Assembly (NCBI RefSeq): GCF_003101015.1
Contig: NZ_CP029206.1
Coordinates: 1,127,001 to 1,191,000, forward strand
Length of the DNA stretch: 64,000 bases
Origin: Actinobacillus porcitonsillarum
Lineage (GTDB): Bacteria; Pseudomonadota; Gammaproteobacteria; Enterobacterales; Pasteurellaceae
Reading direction: 5' to 3'
Made by a program: the position numbers and the translations under genes. The notes under the pieces were generated by a model. It was not told the DNA's origin, searched no databases, and saw nothing but the letters and a program-made list of their open reading frames with translations. Within the stretch, counting starts at the first letter, position 1. Every line of letters starts with the position of its first letter. Below are positions 54,763-64,000 of this stretch, in pieces.

Positions 54763-56973
54763 ATGAAATTCGTCCGTGTGGCACTGCCAGTGCCGTTATA
54801 CCGTTATTTTGATTACCTTTTACCCTCGACATTTTCTGTTTTGCAAGGGACAAGAGTTGTTGTGCCTTTTGGTAAGCAGAAAAAAGTTGGGATTGTGGTC
54901 GATTTTCCAAAACAGAGTGAGATTGCCCTTGAAAAATTAAAGCCGATTGAAGCGGTTTTAGATCAAGAAGCCATTTTTAATGAGGAAATGTGGCAACTGC
55001 TTTTATGGGCGGCTCGTTATTATCACGAACCGATTGGAGAGGTTCTCAATTCAGCACTGCCCGTAAAATTACGCAATGGCGAAGCGGCGGAGATTAGCGT
55101 ACCTGATTATTTTGTGGTCAGCGAAAAAGGGCGTATGGCTTTACAACAAGGGGAATTAAAGCGAGCGAAAAAACAAGAAACGCTATTACAAGCGGTCATT
55201 TCTTTTGAATTTTTTACCAAACCGGTAGACTGCACGCCAGCAACCTGGAAAGCCCTATTAGATAAAGGCTTTATTCAAAAGCAAGCAACCTCTTACATTG
55301 CGCAAGATTGGCAAAAAAAGTTGCAAAATCAACCGCTTGTTAATCAAAGTAACCGCCTCGTACTGAATAAACAACAAACGCTTGTGGTTAGCCGATTGAA
55401 TGCCCAAAAAGAGTTTGGCTGTTTTTTATTGAATGGCGTAACCGGCTCGGGGAAAACGGAAGTCTATCTACAATTTATTGAAGAGGTGTTGCAACGAGGT
55501 AAACAGGTTTTAGTTCTTGTGCCGGAAATCGGCTTAACACCTCAAACCATTCAACGCTTCCAAGCCCGTTTTAATGTTGAGATAGATGCTTTACATTCTC
55601 ATCTTAATGAAACAGAACGCCTCAATGTATGGCTACGGGCAAAGTATGGCGAAAGTGCGATTGTTATCGGCACACGTTCAGCCTTATTTACCCAGTTTAA
55701 AGATCTCGGTGCGATTATTATTGATGAGGAGCACGATCCTTCTTTTAAACAGCAAGAAGGTTGGCGTTATCATGCTCGGGATCTAGCCGTCATCAGAGCG
55801 AAACACCTTGATATTCCGATTGTATTAGGTTCTGCAACGCCAAGTTTAGAAAGTGTCCAAAATGTGAAGAATGGCAAGTTTTTCCCTTTAACCCTTTCTG
55901 CTCGAGCAGGCAATGCGCAAAATGTGCAACAGCAAATCATTGATTTAAGAACACAACGAGTGAATGCCGGCTTATCTGAAAAGCTTCTGGCAATGATGAA
56001 AAAACATTTAGAGCAGGGTAATCAGGTCATGCTGTTTTTAAATCGGAGAGGATTTGCACCTGTACTGCTATGCCACGAATGTGGCTGGGTTTGCGAGTGC
56101 GAAGCCTGCGATAAGCCTTATACTTACCATCAAAAACAGCGTGTTTTACGTTGCCATCATTGTGCTTCACAACGGGTTATTCCTCGTCAGTGTGGGCATT
56201 GTGGTTCAACGCACCTACTTACTACTGGGCTTGGTACGGAGCAGTTAGAGCAGGTATTAAGTGAGCGTTTCCCAAGCTACCAAATTAGCCGTATCGACCG
56301 AGATTCAACGGCAAGAAAAGGGACATTAGAAAAGCATTTAACCGATATTCAACAAGGAAAAAGCCAAATTTTGATCGGCACGCAAATGCTGGCAAAAGGG
56401 CATCATTTTCCGAATGTAACCTTAGTTGCCATTGTAAATGTTGATTCCGCACTATTTTCTACCGATTTCCGTGCCGAAGAGCGATTAGCGCAGCTTTATT
56501 TGCAGGTTTCAGGCAGAGCAGGACGAGCGGAGAAACAGGGAGAAGTGGTGCTACAAACGCACTATCCGGAGCATCCATTACTGAAAACGTTGGTTGAACA
56601 AGGATACGAAGCCTTTTCTGAAGAAGCCTTATCGATCAGACGATTGATGACTTTACCGCCTTTTTCAGCACAAGTGCTTTTTAAAGCGACAGGGAAAAAT
56701 AGCGAACAGACTCAACAATTTTTGCAGAGCCTGATGAGTTATTTAAAAGAAAAAGTGAATGAATTAGGCATTACCAATATGCAAATCTTACCGCCTTTTT
56801 CGGCACCTTTAGCGAAAAAAGCAGGGCATTACCGTTGGTTGCTTTTAATTCAACACGCTTCACGAGCTTCAATTCAGGCATTGATGAACGCCTTTGATCA
56901 AGAGCGCGATCAATATTGGAACCCTTCACAAATCCGCCTTGCGATTGATGTAGATCCGTTGGAGATTGGCTAG
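54763..56973 (+). CDS. priA: Primosomal replication helicase PriA
   Basis: A 736-residue superfamily-2 helicase that restarts stalled forks. N-terminal 3'-DNA-binding domain (VALPVPLYRYFDYLLP); Walker A GVTGSGKTEVY; Walker B IIIDEEHDPSFKQ; zinc site with cysteine pairs CHECGWVCECEAC, RCHHCAS and QCGHCGS; motif VI QVSGRAGRAEKQGEVVLQT. ATG 54763 directly follows the stop of the exporter gene, so translation is likely coupled. That a core replication gene ends an exporter operon is unusual but the adjacency is plain. Confidence 0.97.
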   Translation: MKFVRVALPVPLYRYFDYLLPSTFSVLQGTRVVVPFGKQKKVGIVVDFPKQSEIALEKLKPIEAVLDQEAIFNEEMWQLLLWAARYYHEPIGEVLNSALPVKLRNGEAAEISVPDYFVVSEKGRMALQQGELKRAKKQETLLQAVISFEFFTKPVDCTPATWKALLDKGFIQKQATSYIAQDWQKKLQNQPLVNQSNRLVLNKQQTLVVSRLNAQKEFGCFLLNGVTGSGKTEVYLQFIEEVLQRGKQVLVLVPEIGLTPQTIQRFQARFNVEIDALHSHLNETERLNVWLRAKYGESAIVIGTRSALFTQFKDLGAIIIDEEHDPSFKQQEGWRYHARDLAVIRAKHLDIPIVLGSATPSLESVQNVKNGKFFPLTLSARAGNAQNVQQQIIDLRTQRVNAGLSEKLLAMMKKHLEQGNQVMLFLNRRGFAPVLLCHECGWVCECEACDKPYTYHQKQRVLRCHHCASQRVIPRQCGHCGSTHLLTTGLGTEQLEQVLSERFPSYQISRIDRDSTARKGTLEKHLTDIQQGKSQILIGTQMLAKGHHFPNVTLVAIVNVDSALFSTDFRAEERLAQLYLQVSGRAGRAEKQGEVVLQTHYPEHPLLKTLVEQGYEAFSEEALSIRRLMTLPPFSAQVLFKATGKNSEQTQQFLQSLMSYLKEKVNELGITNMQILPPFSAPLAKKAGHYRWLLLIQHASRASIQALMNAFDQERDQYWNPSQIRLAIDVDPLEIG

Positions 56974-56977
56974 AAAG

Positions 56978-56998
56978 AAGGGACACATCGTGTCCCTT
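56978..56998. terminator. Terminator between priA and fhuA
   Basis: Perfect 9-bp stem AAGGGACAC / GTGTCCCTT, 3-base loop, then T-tract; convergent genes on both sides. Confidence 0.85.
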
Positions 56999-57005
56999 TT
57001 GTCAT

Positions 57006-59129
57006 TTAGAATTTATAACTTACTGTTGCATTTACTTTACGTTCTGCACCGTAGTAACAGTAGAAATCACAAGCTGCGATATATTTACGGTTACCTACGT
57101 TATCCACGTTTACTTGAGCTGTCCAATTTGGCGTAATCGCATAACGAGCCATTAAATCCACCACTGTTGCTGACGGCACGCGGTAGTGCGAATAAGTATT
57201 CCATTGGCTTTTTGTAGTTACGCTATGACCTATATAACGAACTCCAGCTCCAATAGTTAAACCGTTCAATGCTCCGTTATTAAAGGTGTAAGCGGTTTTT
57301 GCAGAAACTACCGTTGTTGGAACATATTGATTGCGTACTTTCTCACCCATAGTTAAACCACGATTAACAACAGTATTCTGGCTGGTGACTTTAATTTCAG
57401 ACTTAGTATAAGTATAGGCAAGTGTAGCATTCCAGTTCTCAGTAAGATTTACATCTGCTTGAACTTCAATGCCTTTTCGATACGTTGGGTCATCGCTACT
57501 TTCTGTAATACCTGTTCCTGTGTTAGAACCTACCAATGCCCCTGTATCTTTCGCACGGAAGCCGGCCACTGTGATCACGCCATCTAACCAAGTTGGTAAG
57601 TATTTCACACCCACTTCATATTGGCGTGTGATGTTCGGATCATACAAGGTTTGCGTACCGCTTAAGCCCACAGGTAAGTTGAAAGATTCGCTATAACTGA
57701 AATATGGGTTTAAGCCATACGGTGCTTCGTACATAAAGGAAGCAGAGTAAGAAGTATGGTTATCTTTTACCGTTTGGGTTGATGTATATTCATTTTGTTT
57801 CGCACGGTCGTGGCGAATGCCTAAGCCCAACACATATTTATCCGCAAAGCGTGATTGGTTTTGTAAATAGAAACCTAACTGGCGAGCTTTGATTGTTCTA
57901 TGTGTTGCTCCAGCAATACTTTGAGCCTGATTCCAACCAACCTGTGGGTTGAAAATGTTAGTGTTAGTAGTCGCTCCAAAGCCCATTGAGTCATACATAG
58001 TATCTATTTTGTTATGGCGGTAGTCCGTACCTACAACAAGCGTATTCTTCAACCAATCATTTTTGAAATCCCAAGACAAATGATTGTCTGTGGCGTGTGA
58101 AATGGTTTTACCGTTGTTATAAATTAAACCACGAGCTACTGAACCTGTTGCATCAACTGATGTGAAGGCATAAGAACCACGGTGGAAGTTATCCGCATGA
58201 GCATAGCGATAACTTGAGTTTACTCGTAGACCGTTACCAAAATCGTGACTTAATTCATAACCGATAGAGTATTGTTTATTATGTTCACGATCGTTCACTG
58301 GGTCGCCAAGGTTGCTATTGCGATCAATGTAAGCTCCATTGGCAGATACAAGTGTTCCGTACGCTGGAAAGAAGTTATTACTCGGCGTGCCGTAATCTTT
58401 TTGATAGCTGGTTAATAAGCTTAAACGGGTTTTATCGGAAATATCCCACTCAATCGTTGGAGCTAAATAGAGAGTTTTATTATTGGTTTTATCCCATTCG
58501 CCATCTTCGTTGTTTAATGTCGCCACAACACGATAACGCAAACTTTCGTCATCAGTCATTTTACCAGTGTAATCCGCACCGAAACCATAGGTGTTATTTG
58601 TACCAAAATTCGTTTTGAATTCCCCTTTACCGATTTGGTCACGGTGTGCACGTTTGGTCACATAGTTAATTAAACCGCCCGATTGTGCTGCACCAAAAGT
58701 CATTGAGTCTGCACCTTTTGTTACTTCAACAGCTTCTAAACCAAAACTTTCTACATAAGGCGTAAAGAAGCCATAACTGAAGGTGGGTAAGCCGTTTACT
58801 GCTTGTGAAACTTCCGCACCACGCACACGGAACCAGTTTGTGTTGGTGTCGTTACCAAACACTTGGTTCGCAAAACCTGCTTGGTAGCGACCAATTTCAT
58901 CGACTTTTTTCACGTCTTGTTTATCTAGCTCATCACGAGAAATGGCTATCGCTGATTTTGCTTGATGTACAGGTACTTCACCCATTTTATACATCGAGCC
59001 ACCACCAACAACTGCAACTTCATCTAACGCTGCAACATCATTTTTTGTCGGCTCGTTTGCCATTGCATTACTTGCAATGGCAAGTAGTACTACTTGAGAA
59101 ATTGTTGAATAAACAAATGTTTTTTTCAT
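57006..59129 (-). CDS. fhuA: TonB-dependent ferric hydroxamate receptor FhuA
   Basis: A 707-residue outer-membrane receptor. Signal peptide MKKTFVYSTISQVVLLAIAS..AMA; TonB box region near LDEVAVVG; plug domain with WFRVRGAEVSQAVNGLP and EAVEVTKGADSMTFGAAQSGGLINYVTKR; then a 22-strand barrel ending VNATVSYKF with terminal Phe. Its place after fhuC-fhuD-fhuB identifies it as FhuA. ATG 59129 is the native start. ISApl1 ends one base before it, at 59130, so no native ribosome-binding site remains; an in-frame TTG in the IS end could add nine residues (59156). Expression is probably much reduced or lost. Confidence 0.9.
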   Translation of the reverse strand: MKKTFVYSTISQVVLLAIASNAMANEPTKNDVAALDEVAVVGGGSMYKMGEVPVHQAKSAIAISRDELDKQDVKKVDEIGRYQAGFANQVFGNDTNTNWFRVRGAEVSQAVNGLPTFSYGFFTPYVESFGLEAVEVTKGADSMTFGAAQSGGLINYVTKRAHRDQIGKGEFKTNFGTNNTYGFGADYTGKMTDDESLRYRVVATLNNEDGEWDKTNNKTLYLAPTIEWDISDKTRLSLLTSYQKDYGTPSNNFFPAYGTLVSANGAYIDRNSNLGDPVNDREHNKQYSIGYELSHDFGNGLRVNSSYRYAHADNFHRGSYAFTSVDATGSVARGLIYNNGKTISHATDNHLSWDFKNDWLKNTLVVGTDYRHNKIDTMYDSMGFGATTNTNIFNPQVGWNQAQSIAGATHRTIKARQLGFYLQNQSRFADKYVLGLGIRHDRAKQNEYTSTQTVKDNHTSYSASFMYEAPYGLNPYFSYSESFNLPVGLSGTQTLYDPNITRQYEVGVKYLPTWLDGVITVAGFRAKDTGALVGSNTGTGITESSDDPTYRKGIEVQADVNLTENWNATLAYTYTKSEIKVTSQNTVVNRGLTMGEKVRNQYVPTTVVSAKTAYTFNNGALNGLTIGAGVRYIGHSVTTKSQWNTYSHYRVPSATVVDLMARYAITPNWTAQVNVDNVGNRKYIAACDFYCYYGAERKVNATVSYKF

Positions 59130-60199
59130 GCTGAATTTACAATCCAAGTGCAACAAAAAAAGAAGTACTCATCAACTAGAATATAATTTTGTTTCCACAC
59201 AAAAACCACTTCCAAATGATGAGTACTTCCTACCGACATCTTACAATAAACGAGCGAGAAAAGATAATGATTTTACTCGCACAGGGCAAAAAACAAGCAG
59301 AAATTGCCAAAGCACTGGGACGTAGCTCCAGCACCATTTCTCGCGAGCTGAAACGACACGCTCTAGAAAGCTACAGTGCAACGAACGCACAAAACAGCTA
59401 TTTGAAGCATCGTCAAAATAGCAAAGCACAGCGCAAATTAGAGCAGCCTGAATATTTCAATTTGGTGCAAGAAAAGTTTCTGACAGAAAACTGGTCGCCC
59501 GAACAAATCAGCGCACGATTAAAATTGGAAAAATCTGAATTATCCATTAGTTATTCAACCATTTATCGTGGTATTTATTCAGGGTTGTTTGATATAGGCG
59601 AACGCAAAGCCAGTCGCAAACTGCGCCACAAAGGCAAAACACGGCATACAAAAAATCATCATGAAAAACGTGGCAAAATTCAGATATCCAACCATTTGAA
59701 CGACCGTCCCATTTCGGCGCAAAATCGCAGTCGCTTTGGACATTGGGAAGCCGATACCGTACTGGGTAAAGCGGGTGGAGCTTGTTTGCTGACGCTGACG
59801 GAACGCAAAAGTCGTTTTGAGTTGGTGAAGAAAATTCCTGCCAAAAAAGCCGAAGCAGTCCAAAAAGCCATGATTGAATTGCTGGATTCACATATATTGC
59901 GGTCAATTACGCCAGACCGTGGTAAAGAATTTGCCCAACATCGTTTGGTAACAGAAGCACTGGGTGTAGAATTTTACTTCCCCGAGCCGCATCAACCGTG
60001 GACACGGGGAACGAATGAAAATACAAATGGGTTACTTCGTGAATACTTTCCGAAGCACCAAGACATCAATCAGTGGAGCGAAGTTGATATTCAACAGGTG
60101 ATCAATAAACTGAATTTACGACCACGTAAATGTTTAGGTTGGAAAACACCTTATGAAGTTTACTTCAAAAAATCGTTGCACTTGGTTTGACAATTCAAG
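59130..60199 (+). mobile_element. ISApl1 (IS30 family), copy 2, at the fhuA start codon
   Basis: 1070 bp, flanked by AT duplications (59128-59129, which are the A and T of the fhuA ATG, and 60200-60201). Same ends, length and transposase as copy 1 but in the opposite orientation. Each copy keeps its own matched duplication, so they inserted independently and no inversion has occurred between them since. Confidence 0.92.
59267..60190 (+). CDS. tnp: ISApl1 transposase, copy 2
   Basis: Identical in protein sequence to copy 1: 307 residues from MILLAQGKKQ, with an open frame upstream to 59189 that would complete the N-terminal helix-turn-helix (MSTSYRHLTINEREK starts at 59219). DDE residues in HWEADTVLG, TPDRGKEF and NENTNGLLREYFP. 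It reads away from fhuA, toward fhuB. Confidence 0.93.
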   Translation: MILLAQGKKQAEIAKALGRSSSTISRELKRHALESYSATNAQNSYLKHRQNSKAQRKLEQPEYFNLVQEKFLTENWSPEQISARLKLEKSELSISYSTIYRGIYSGLFDIGERKASRKLRHKGKTRHTKNHHEKRGKIQISNHLNDRPISAQNRSRFGHWEADTVLGKAGGACLLTLTERKSRFELVKKIPAKKAEAVQKAMIELLDSHILRSITPDRGKEFAQHRLVTEALGVEFYFPEPHQPWTRGTNENTNGLLREYFPKHQDINQWSEVDIQQVINKLNLRPRKCLGWKTPYEVYFKKSLHLV

Positions 60200-60201
60200 A
60201 T

Positions 60202-60217
60202 TTTATAAAAGTCCTCT
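60202..60217 (-). promoter_or_regulatory. Stranded fhuA ribosome-binding site
   Basis: On the minus strand AGAGGA (60217-60212) is followed by ten bases and the AT duplication. Removing ISApl1 puts it 10 bases before the fhuA ATG, so this is most likely the native site, now 1.07 kb away. Confidence 0.65.
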
Positions 60218-60270
60218 AAGTTAAGATCTTATTGTAAAAAATAACGTAATAGTGATTGCACAAAACTATT

Positions 60271-60340
60271 TGTAGGGGCAAATTATATTTGCCCTCAACG
60301 CATTATCAGGACATTAGGGCAAATATAATTTGCCCCTACA
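60271..60340. repeat. Double-hairpin repeat element 3
   Basis: Ends TGTAGGGG and CCCCTACA. Each arm is a hairpin with stem GGGCAAAT / ATTTGCCC (loops TAT and ATA). It lies between fhuB and the stranded fhuA leader and may stop transcription from fhuCDB into fhuA. Confidence 0.85.
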
Positions 60341-60387
60341 AAAATAGATTTTATACTTTGTACAACTGCTACCTAATATCAAAATAA

Positions 60388-62352
60388 TTAAACCCTTCTT
60401 ACCATCAGCAAGAAATAAGTCCCCCCAATCAGCGTTGCCACTAAACCGGCCGGCACTTCATAAGGGAATAACATCTGTCTGCCTAGCCAGTCGGCAAACA
60501 CCATAATCAAACCGCCTAGAAGGGCTGAGATTAAAATCTGGGAACTCGCTCGGTTTACGCCGAGAAAACGGGCGATATGTGGGACGAGCAAGCCGATAAA
60601 ACTGAGCGGTCCGATAATCAAAGTCGCTAACGCCGTCAGTAATGCGGTAAATAAAATCAAAATCCAGCGAGTGCGTTTTAGGTTTAGCCCTAAGGCTTGT
60701 GCCATCGGGGCTTGTAATGCCAATAACTCAAGCCAACGGCTGAAAATCAAGCTAATCCCTAGTAGAACAAGGCTTATCAAGAAAAACGGCACGGCAAGAT
60801 CCGCCCCGATTTGTTGGGTCGAACCCGATGTCCACGCAATCAGTTGGTTCGCTCTTGGATCGCCACTGGCAATAGCAATGCGTTGCAAAGTATCAAACAA
60901 TGCCGACAGGCTGATCCCTGTGAGTAGCACCTTTTCGGGCAACATTCCGTTGCGTTGGTTGATCGCTGTCAGCACCAACAGAGCCACAACCGCCCCTGCG
61001 ATACCTGCCAGCCAATACCATTCCGTTTGAGCCGAGCCGGCAAGGAACAGCACGGCTAAAATCCCCATACTGGTGCCGGATGACACGCCGAGCAATTCAG
61101 GGCTTGCCATCGGGTTTAGGGTTAAGCGTTGTAATAACACGCCAGCCACAGCCAATAAAATCCCAACAGCAAGGGCGGTCAAAATACGTGGGTAACGTAG
61201 CTCGACAAGCGGTGCGTAAAATTCGTTAAATTCCAATACATTCCAACCGCTTGTGCCTTTGCCTAATGCGAGTGCAAGCCATAGCACGAGTGCGAAAACA
61301 AACACAATCGGTAGTAAGGTGTAGCGATGAAAACGGCGAGATAGGCGAGTTGATGTTTCTGTTAAACGCCCCGTATTTGACAGCGAACGGAACATCAGCC
61401 ACAGCAGTAACGGTGTGCCAAGCAGAGCCGTTACCGCCCCCGTCGGCAAGTTAATCCCTTTAAAATGGGCAAGCAGTTGTAGCAGTAAATCCGTGACCGC
61501 CAGCAGTAACGCCCCACCAGCAAACGCCCCGAGTAATTGCCATTTCAGCGTTCGCACACCAAGCTGGCGAATAATGGTGGCGGACGCTAACCCGATAAAA
61601 CCGAGCATACCGACACAACTTACCACCGCTGAAATCATATAAGCACTGATAAATACCCCGAAAAAACGCAGTCGATTAACAGGCACACCAAGGCTTTGGG
61701 CATTGCTGTCGTTTAAGGAAAGTATGGTGAGCGGACGAAGCAACATTGCAATTAATCCGCCACAAATCACCGCTTGTATTGCCAAAAATTGCGGGTCTCG
61801 CCAGCTCTCTTGTGCCAAAGAGCCAGCCCCCCATTGTGCCAAGCCCCGTGCTTCTTCAGGGTAAAACAACATCATCAAGGCGGAGAATGAACCGAAATAG
61901 AGATTAACCACCAAGCCAGCCAAAATCAGCAACAACGGCGACATTGTTTTTCGCATTGCTAACGTCAAAACCAAGATCAGGCTTAAACCAGCCCCGACTA
62001 ACGCAATGGCACTTGAACTTATGTCTAGCCAATTCGGTGCAAAAATAGCGGTAATAAACAGGGCAAACTGCGAGCCGGCACTGATCCCAAGCGTATTATC
62101 GGAAGCCAACGGATTTGCCATCACTTGTTGCAACAGCAAACTTGCCAGACCGAGCATTCCGCCAGCCAATAACGCAATGGCAATGCGAGGCAAGGTGTAG
62201 CTTTGAATTAACAAAATATCGAGATTGTCACTGGCTTGAAACAGACTAACAAGGGATTGCTGTTCAGGCAGTTGCACGCCGAGTAGCCACATTATCAGCC
62301 CGATAAAACAAGCGGACAGTAGAACAAACAACATCTGTGGACGATTTACCAT
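60388..62352 (-). CDS. fhuB: Ferric hydroxamate ABC permease FhuB
   Basis: A 654-residue inner-membrane permease made of two fused FecCD-type halves of about ten segments each. Each half has the EAA-like loop and the GxLGLASLLLQQVMANPLASDNTLGIS / GVLLQRLTLNPMASPELLGVS motif pair, which shows the internal duplication. It imports ferric hydroxamates with FhuC and FhuD. The start codon overlaps the fhuD end by 7 bp. Length matches E. coli FhuB. Confidence 0.94.
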   Translation of the reverse strand: MVNRPQMLFVLLSACFIGLIMWLLGVQLPEQQSLVSLFQASDNLDILLIQSYTLPRIAIALLAGGMLGLASLLLQQVMANPLASDNTLGISAGSQFALFITAIFAPNWLDISSSAIALVGAGLSLILVLTLAMRKTMSPLLLILAGLVVNLYFGSFSALMMLFYPEEARGLAQWGAGSLAQESWRDPQFLAIQAVICGGLIAMLLRPLTILSLNDSNAQSLGVPVNRLRFFGVFISAYMISAVVSCVGMLGFIGLASATIIRQLGVRTLKWQLLGAFAGGALLLAVTDLLLQLLAHFKGINLPTGAVTALLGTPLLLWLMFRSLSNTGRLTETSTRLSRRFHRYTLLPIVFVFALVLWLALALGKGTSGWNVLEFNEFYAPLVELRYPRILTALAVGILLAVAGVLLQRLTLNPMASPELLGVSSGTSMGILAVLFLAGSAQTEWYWLAGIAGAVVALLVLTAINQRNGMLPEKVLLTGISLSALFDTLQRIAIASGDPRANQLIAWTSGSTQQIGADLAVPFFLISLVLLGISLIFSRWLELLALQAPMAQALGLNLKRTRWILILFTALLTALATLIIGPLSFIGLLVPHIARFLGVNRASSQILISALLGGLIMVFADWLGRQMLFPYEVPAGLVATLIGGTYFLLMVRRV

Positions 62353-63245
62353 TGCTCGCCTCCGTGAATTAAGCCGTTTGCCAGCACTTCCGCAAAGCGT
62401 TGTGCCGATGGAATAGCCCCGAATGTCCAGACTTCAGGCAAAATCAGCGGATCTTTTGCCATTGCCAATTTTTGCCATAAGGTGTTGTATTTCAAAGCAG
62501 AACCGATATTTGACGGATAGGGTTTAACCACGACAAAACGGCTCTCAGGCGGTAATTTCGCCAGTTGGGTCACGTCTATAATCTCAAATCCCCAGTTGTT
62601 GTGATTGCCTTGCCAACCGTTTTTAAAACCAAGTTGCGACAGCACCGCTCCAAACGGACTATTTTCTGCATAAACTCGCAGGTGACGTGTGTCGATAAAC
62701 TGCACCAACAGCACAGGACGATCAGTAAAGGGTTGTACAAGCGGTCGAATTTCAGCAATTTTTTGCCAATAGTGATTGAGTAACTGTTCCGCTTGTTCAG
62801 GCTTTTCAATAATATCGGCAATTTGCTGAGTGGCTTCGACCACATTCTGCCACGCATCGCCTTCTTTATAGAAATCGACCAAATGCACCTTGCCGAATTT
62901 TTCCAACATCGGCGTGGCAGACGCATAAAATGAAGAGTTGATAAACAGCAAAGGCTGAGCGTCTAGCTGTGTCGAGAGTTGCCAAAGCTGTTCGGGGTTC
63001 GGTTGCAAACGAATACCGAGATCGAGCGTATTTTCAGGCAGTTTTGGTTCAGATACCCAGACTTTGTAATTTTTTGCATCACCAACGGCTTTGGGTTGTT
63101 CATCAAGGGCGATTAAGGTTTCAGCTACCGTCCAGTCCAATGTCGCTAGACTAGGTTGCGGTTCACTTGCGGATAGGGTGTTTGCAAAAAAGAGGGAGAA
63201 AGTGACCGCTTGTAGCCATACTGTGAGCTTTTTTAGGTTTATCAT
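62346..63245 (-). CDS. fhuD: Ferric hydroxamate periplasmic binding protein FhuD
   Basis: A 299-residue siderophore-binding protein of the BtuF/FhuD class, with signal peptide ending near FFANTLSASE. Conserved parts: LDWTVAETLIALDEQPKAVGD, LGIRLQPNPEQLWQL, and the long linker helix typical of the class. It hands ferric hydroxamates to FhuB. It starts one base after the fhuC stop region and overlaps fhuB, as part of fhuCDB. Confidence 0.92.
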   Translation of the reverse strand: MINLKKLTVWLQAVTFSLFFANTLSASEPQPSLATLDWTVAETLIALDEQPKAVGDAKNYKVWVSEPKLPENTLDLGIRLQPNPEQLWQLSTQLDAQPLLFINSSFYASATPMLEKFGKVHLVDFYKEGDAWQNVVEATQQIADIIEKPEQAEQLLNHYWQKIAEIRPLVQPFTDRPVLLVQFIDTRHLRVYAENSPFGAVLSQLGFKNGWQGNHNNWGFEIIDVTQLAKLPPESRFVVVKPYPSNIGSALKYNTLWQKLAMAKDPLILPEVWTFGAIPSAQRFAEVLANGLIHGGEQW

Positions 63246-63246
63246 C

Positions 63247-64000
63247 TTAATAAAAACTCACAGGTCTGCCCGTTTCAGGGTGGTTGATCACATTCAGCTC
63301 AATCCCATAAATCGCCTTTAAAGATGGGGTATTGATAATTTGTTGAGAATTGCCTTCAGCAAGTAACTTGCCACTGTGCAGAGCGACAAGATGATCGCAG
63401 TAGCGAGAAGCAAGGTTAATATCGTGGATCACAATGATCACGCCTAAATTCAGCTCTCGGCTCAGTTGCTGGATCAGTTCCATTACTTCCACTTGATGAG
63501 CAATATCTAACGCCGCCAAAGGTTCGTCTAACAGTAAAAATTGACTTTGTTGTGCCAGCAACATTGCCAGCCAAATACGAGAACGTTCGCCACCCGATAA
63601 CACATCGACTAGCTGATCGGCAAATTTTTCCGTATGTGTCAGAGCTAAAGCACGCTCAATCGCCTGCTTGTCTTGAGCCGTTTGACGACCAAAAAGCCCG
63701 TTCCACGCATAACGCCCCATTGCAATTAGCTCTTTTGCGGTTAAGTTGGTGGCTTGTGGAAGATGTTGTGGAAGATAAGCGACACGTTTGGCAAACTCAC
63801 GGTTTGACCAAGCGTCAAGCGGTTGGTTATCAAAAAGAATTTCACCCGATGAAAGCGGTTGCTGTTTGGCAAGCAATTTGATTAAAGTGGATTTGCCTGA
63901 GCCGTTATGCCCGATCAATCCATACACTTTTCCTTGTTCAAATTGCACCGAAATCGGCTGTAACAGCGTACGATTTGGAATGGCAAAACTTGCCTGTTTA
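63247..64000 (-). CDS. fhuC: Ferric hydroxamate ABC ATPase FhuC (partial)
   Basis: The ABC ATPase of the system; the N terminus runs off the window. Walker A GHNGSGKST, Q-loop YLPQHLP, signature VLSGGERSRIWLAMLLAQ, Walker B FLLLDEPLAALD and the switch His in VIIVIHDINLA are all present. The first ATG/GTG inside the window is not the true start, because the frame continues in good protein (SFAIPNRTLLQPISVQFEQG) to the edge. Confidence 0.94.
   Translation of the reverse strand, partial: KQASFAIPNRTLLQPISVQFEQGKVYGLIGHNGSGKSTLIKLLAKQQPLSSGEILFDNQPLDAWSNREFAKRVAYLPQHLPQATNLTAKELIAMGRYAWNGLFGRQTAQDKQAIERALALTHTEKFADQLVDVLSGGERSRIWLAMLLAQQSQFLLLDEPLAALDIAHQVEVMELIQQLSRELNLGVIIVIHDINLASRYCDHLVALHSGKLLAEGNSQQIINTPSLKAIYGIELNVINHPETGRPVSFY

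Noticed and set aside
59130..59156. Longer fhuA frame starting at a TTG within ISApl1
   Set aside because: The extra nine residues come from the IS end; the signal peptide starts at ATG 59129. It is kept only as a possible fallback start.

Overview
The window is a Pasteurellaceae chromosome segment. It carries many copies of the Apl-type uptake word ACAAGCGGT, has AT-rich housekeeping genes, and holds two 1070-bp copies of an IS30-family element whose length, 924-bp transposase frame and 2-bp target duplications fit ISApl1. With an fhuC-D-B-A ferric hydroxamate locus this suggests Actinobacillus pleuropneumoniae or a near relative; the species call is inference.

Layout. 1-1150: decayed DNA (MocR-type regulator remnant, broken small membrane protein, [4Fe-4S] fragment). 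1160-18417: core genes rdgC, two tandem tyrP, a HAD phosphatase, rnt, gloA, ydbH-ynbE, folK-pcnB-dksA (pcnB seems to start at AUU), riboswitch-controlled thiB, a PurR-boxed amidohydrolase behind a leader-peptide attenuator, aspS and maf. 18502-34836: a type I-C CRISPR-Cas defence island. 34980-56973: core genes pheA, prlC, pflA, hel, pflB, focA, yqaA, ygiW-like, htpX, dinB, lysO, a YbjL/YidE transporter, menF, alaA, two RarD-like exporters, an RhtB exporter and priA. 57006-64000: fhuA, ISApl1, fhuB, fhuD and partial fhuC on the minus strand.

The defence island is the main interest. A GC-rich cas3-cas5c-cas8c-cas7c-cas4-cas1 set carries five exact copies of a Neisseriaceae DNA-uptake word, so it looks imported from that family. 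cas2 and the 37-repeat array are set off from cas1 by a Pasteurellaceae uptake word. Two AT-rich cargo blocks lie inside the cas operon: a SIR2 + HerA pair (Nezha-like abortive defence) between cas3 and cas5c, and an HNH-type protein between cas4 and cas1. HerA is split by ISApl1; removing the element and one 2-bp duplication restores an uninterrupted 689-codon frame. About 25 of 36 spacers fall into a few families of overlapping or near-identical AT-rich sequence, so the array seems to have sampled diverging versions of one small invader region repeatedly.

The second ISApl1 sits exactly at the fhuA start codon and separates this receptor gene from its ribosome-binding site and from fhuCDB. 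Three double-hairpin repeats, each with a different stem word but the same TGTAGGG...CCCTACA frame, are scattered through the window.
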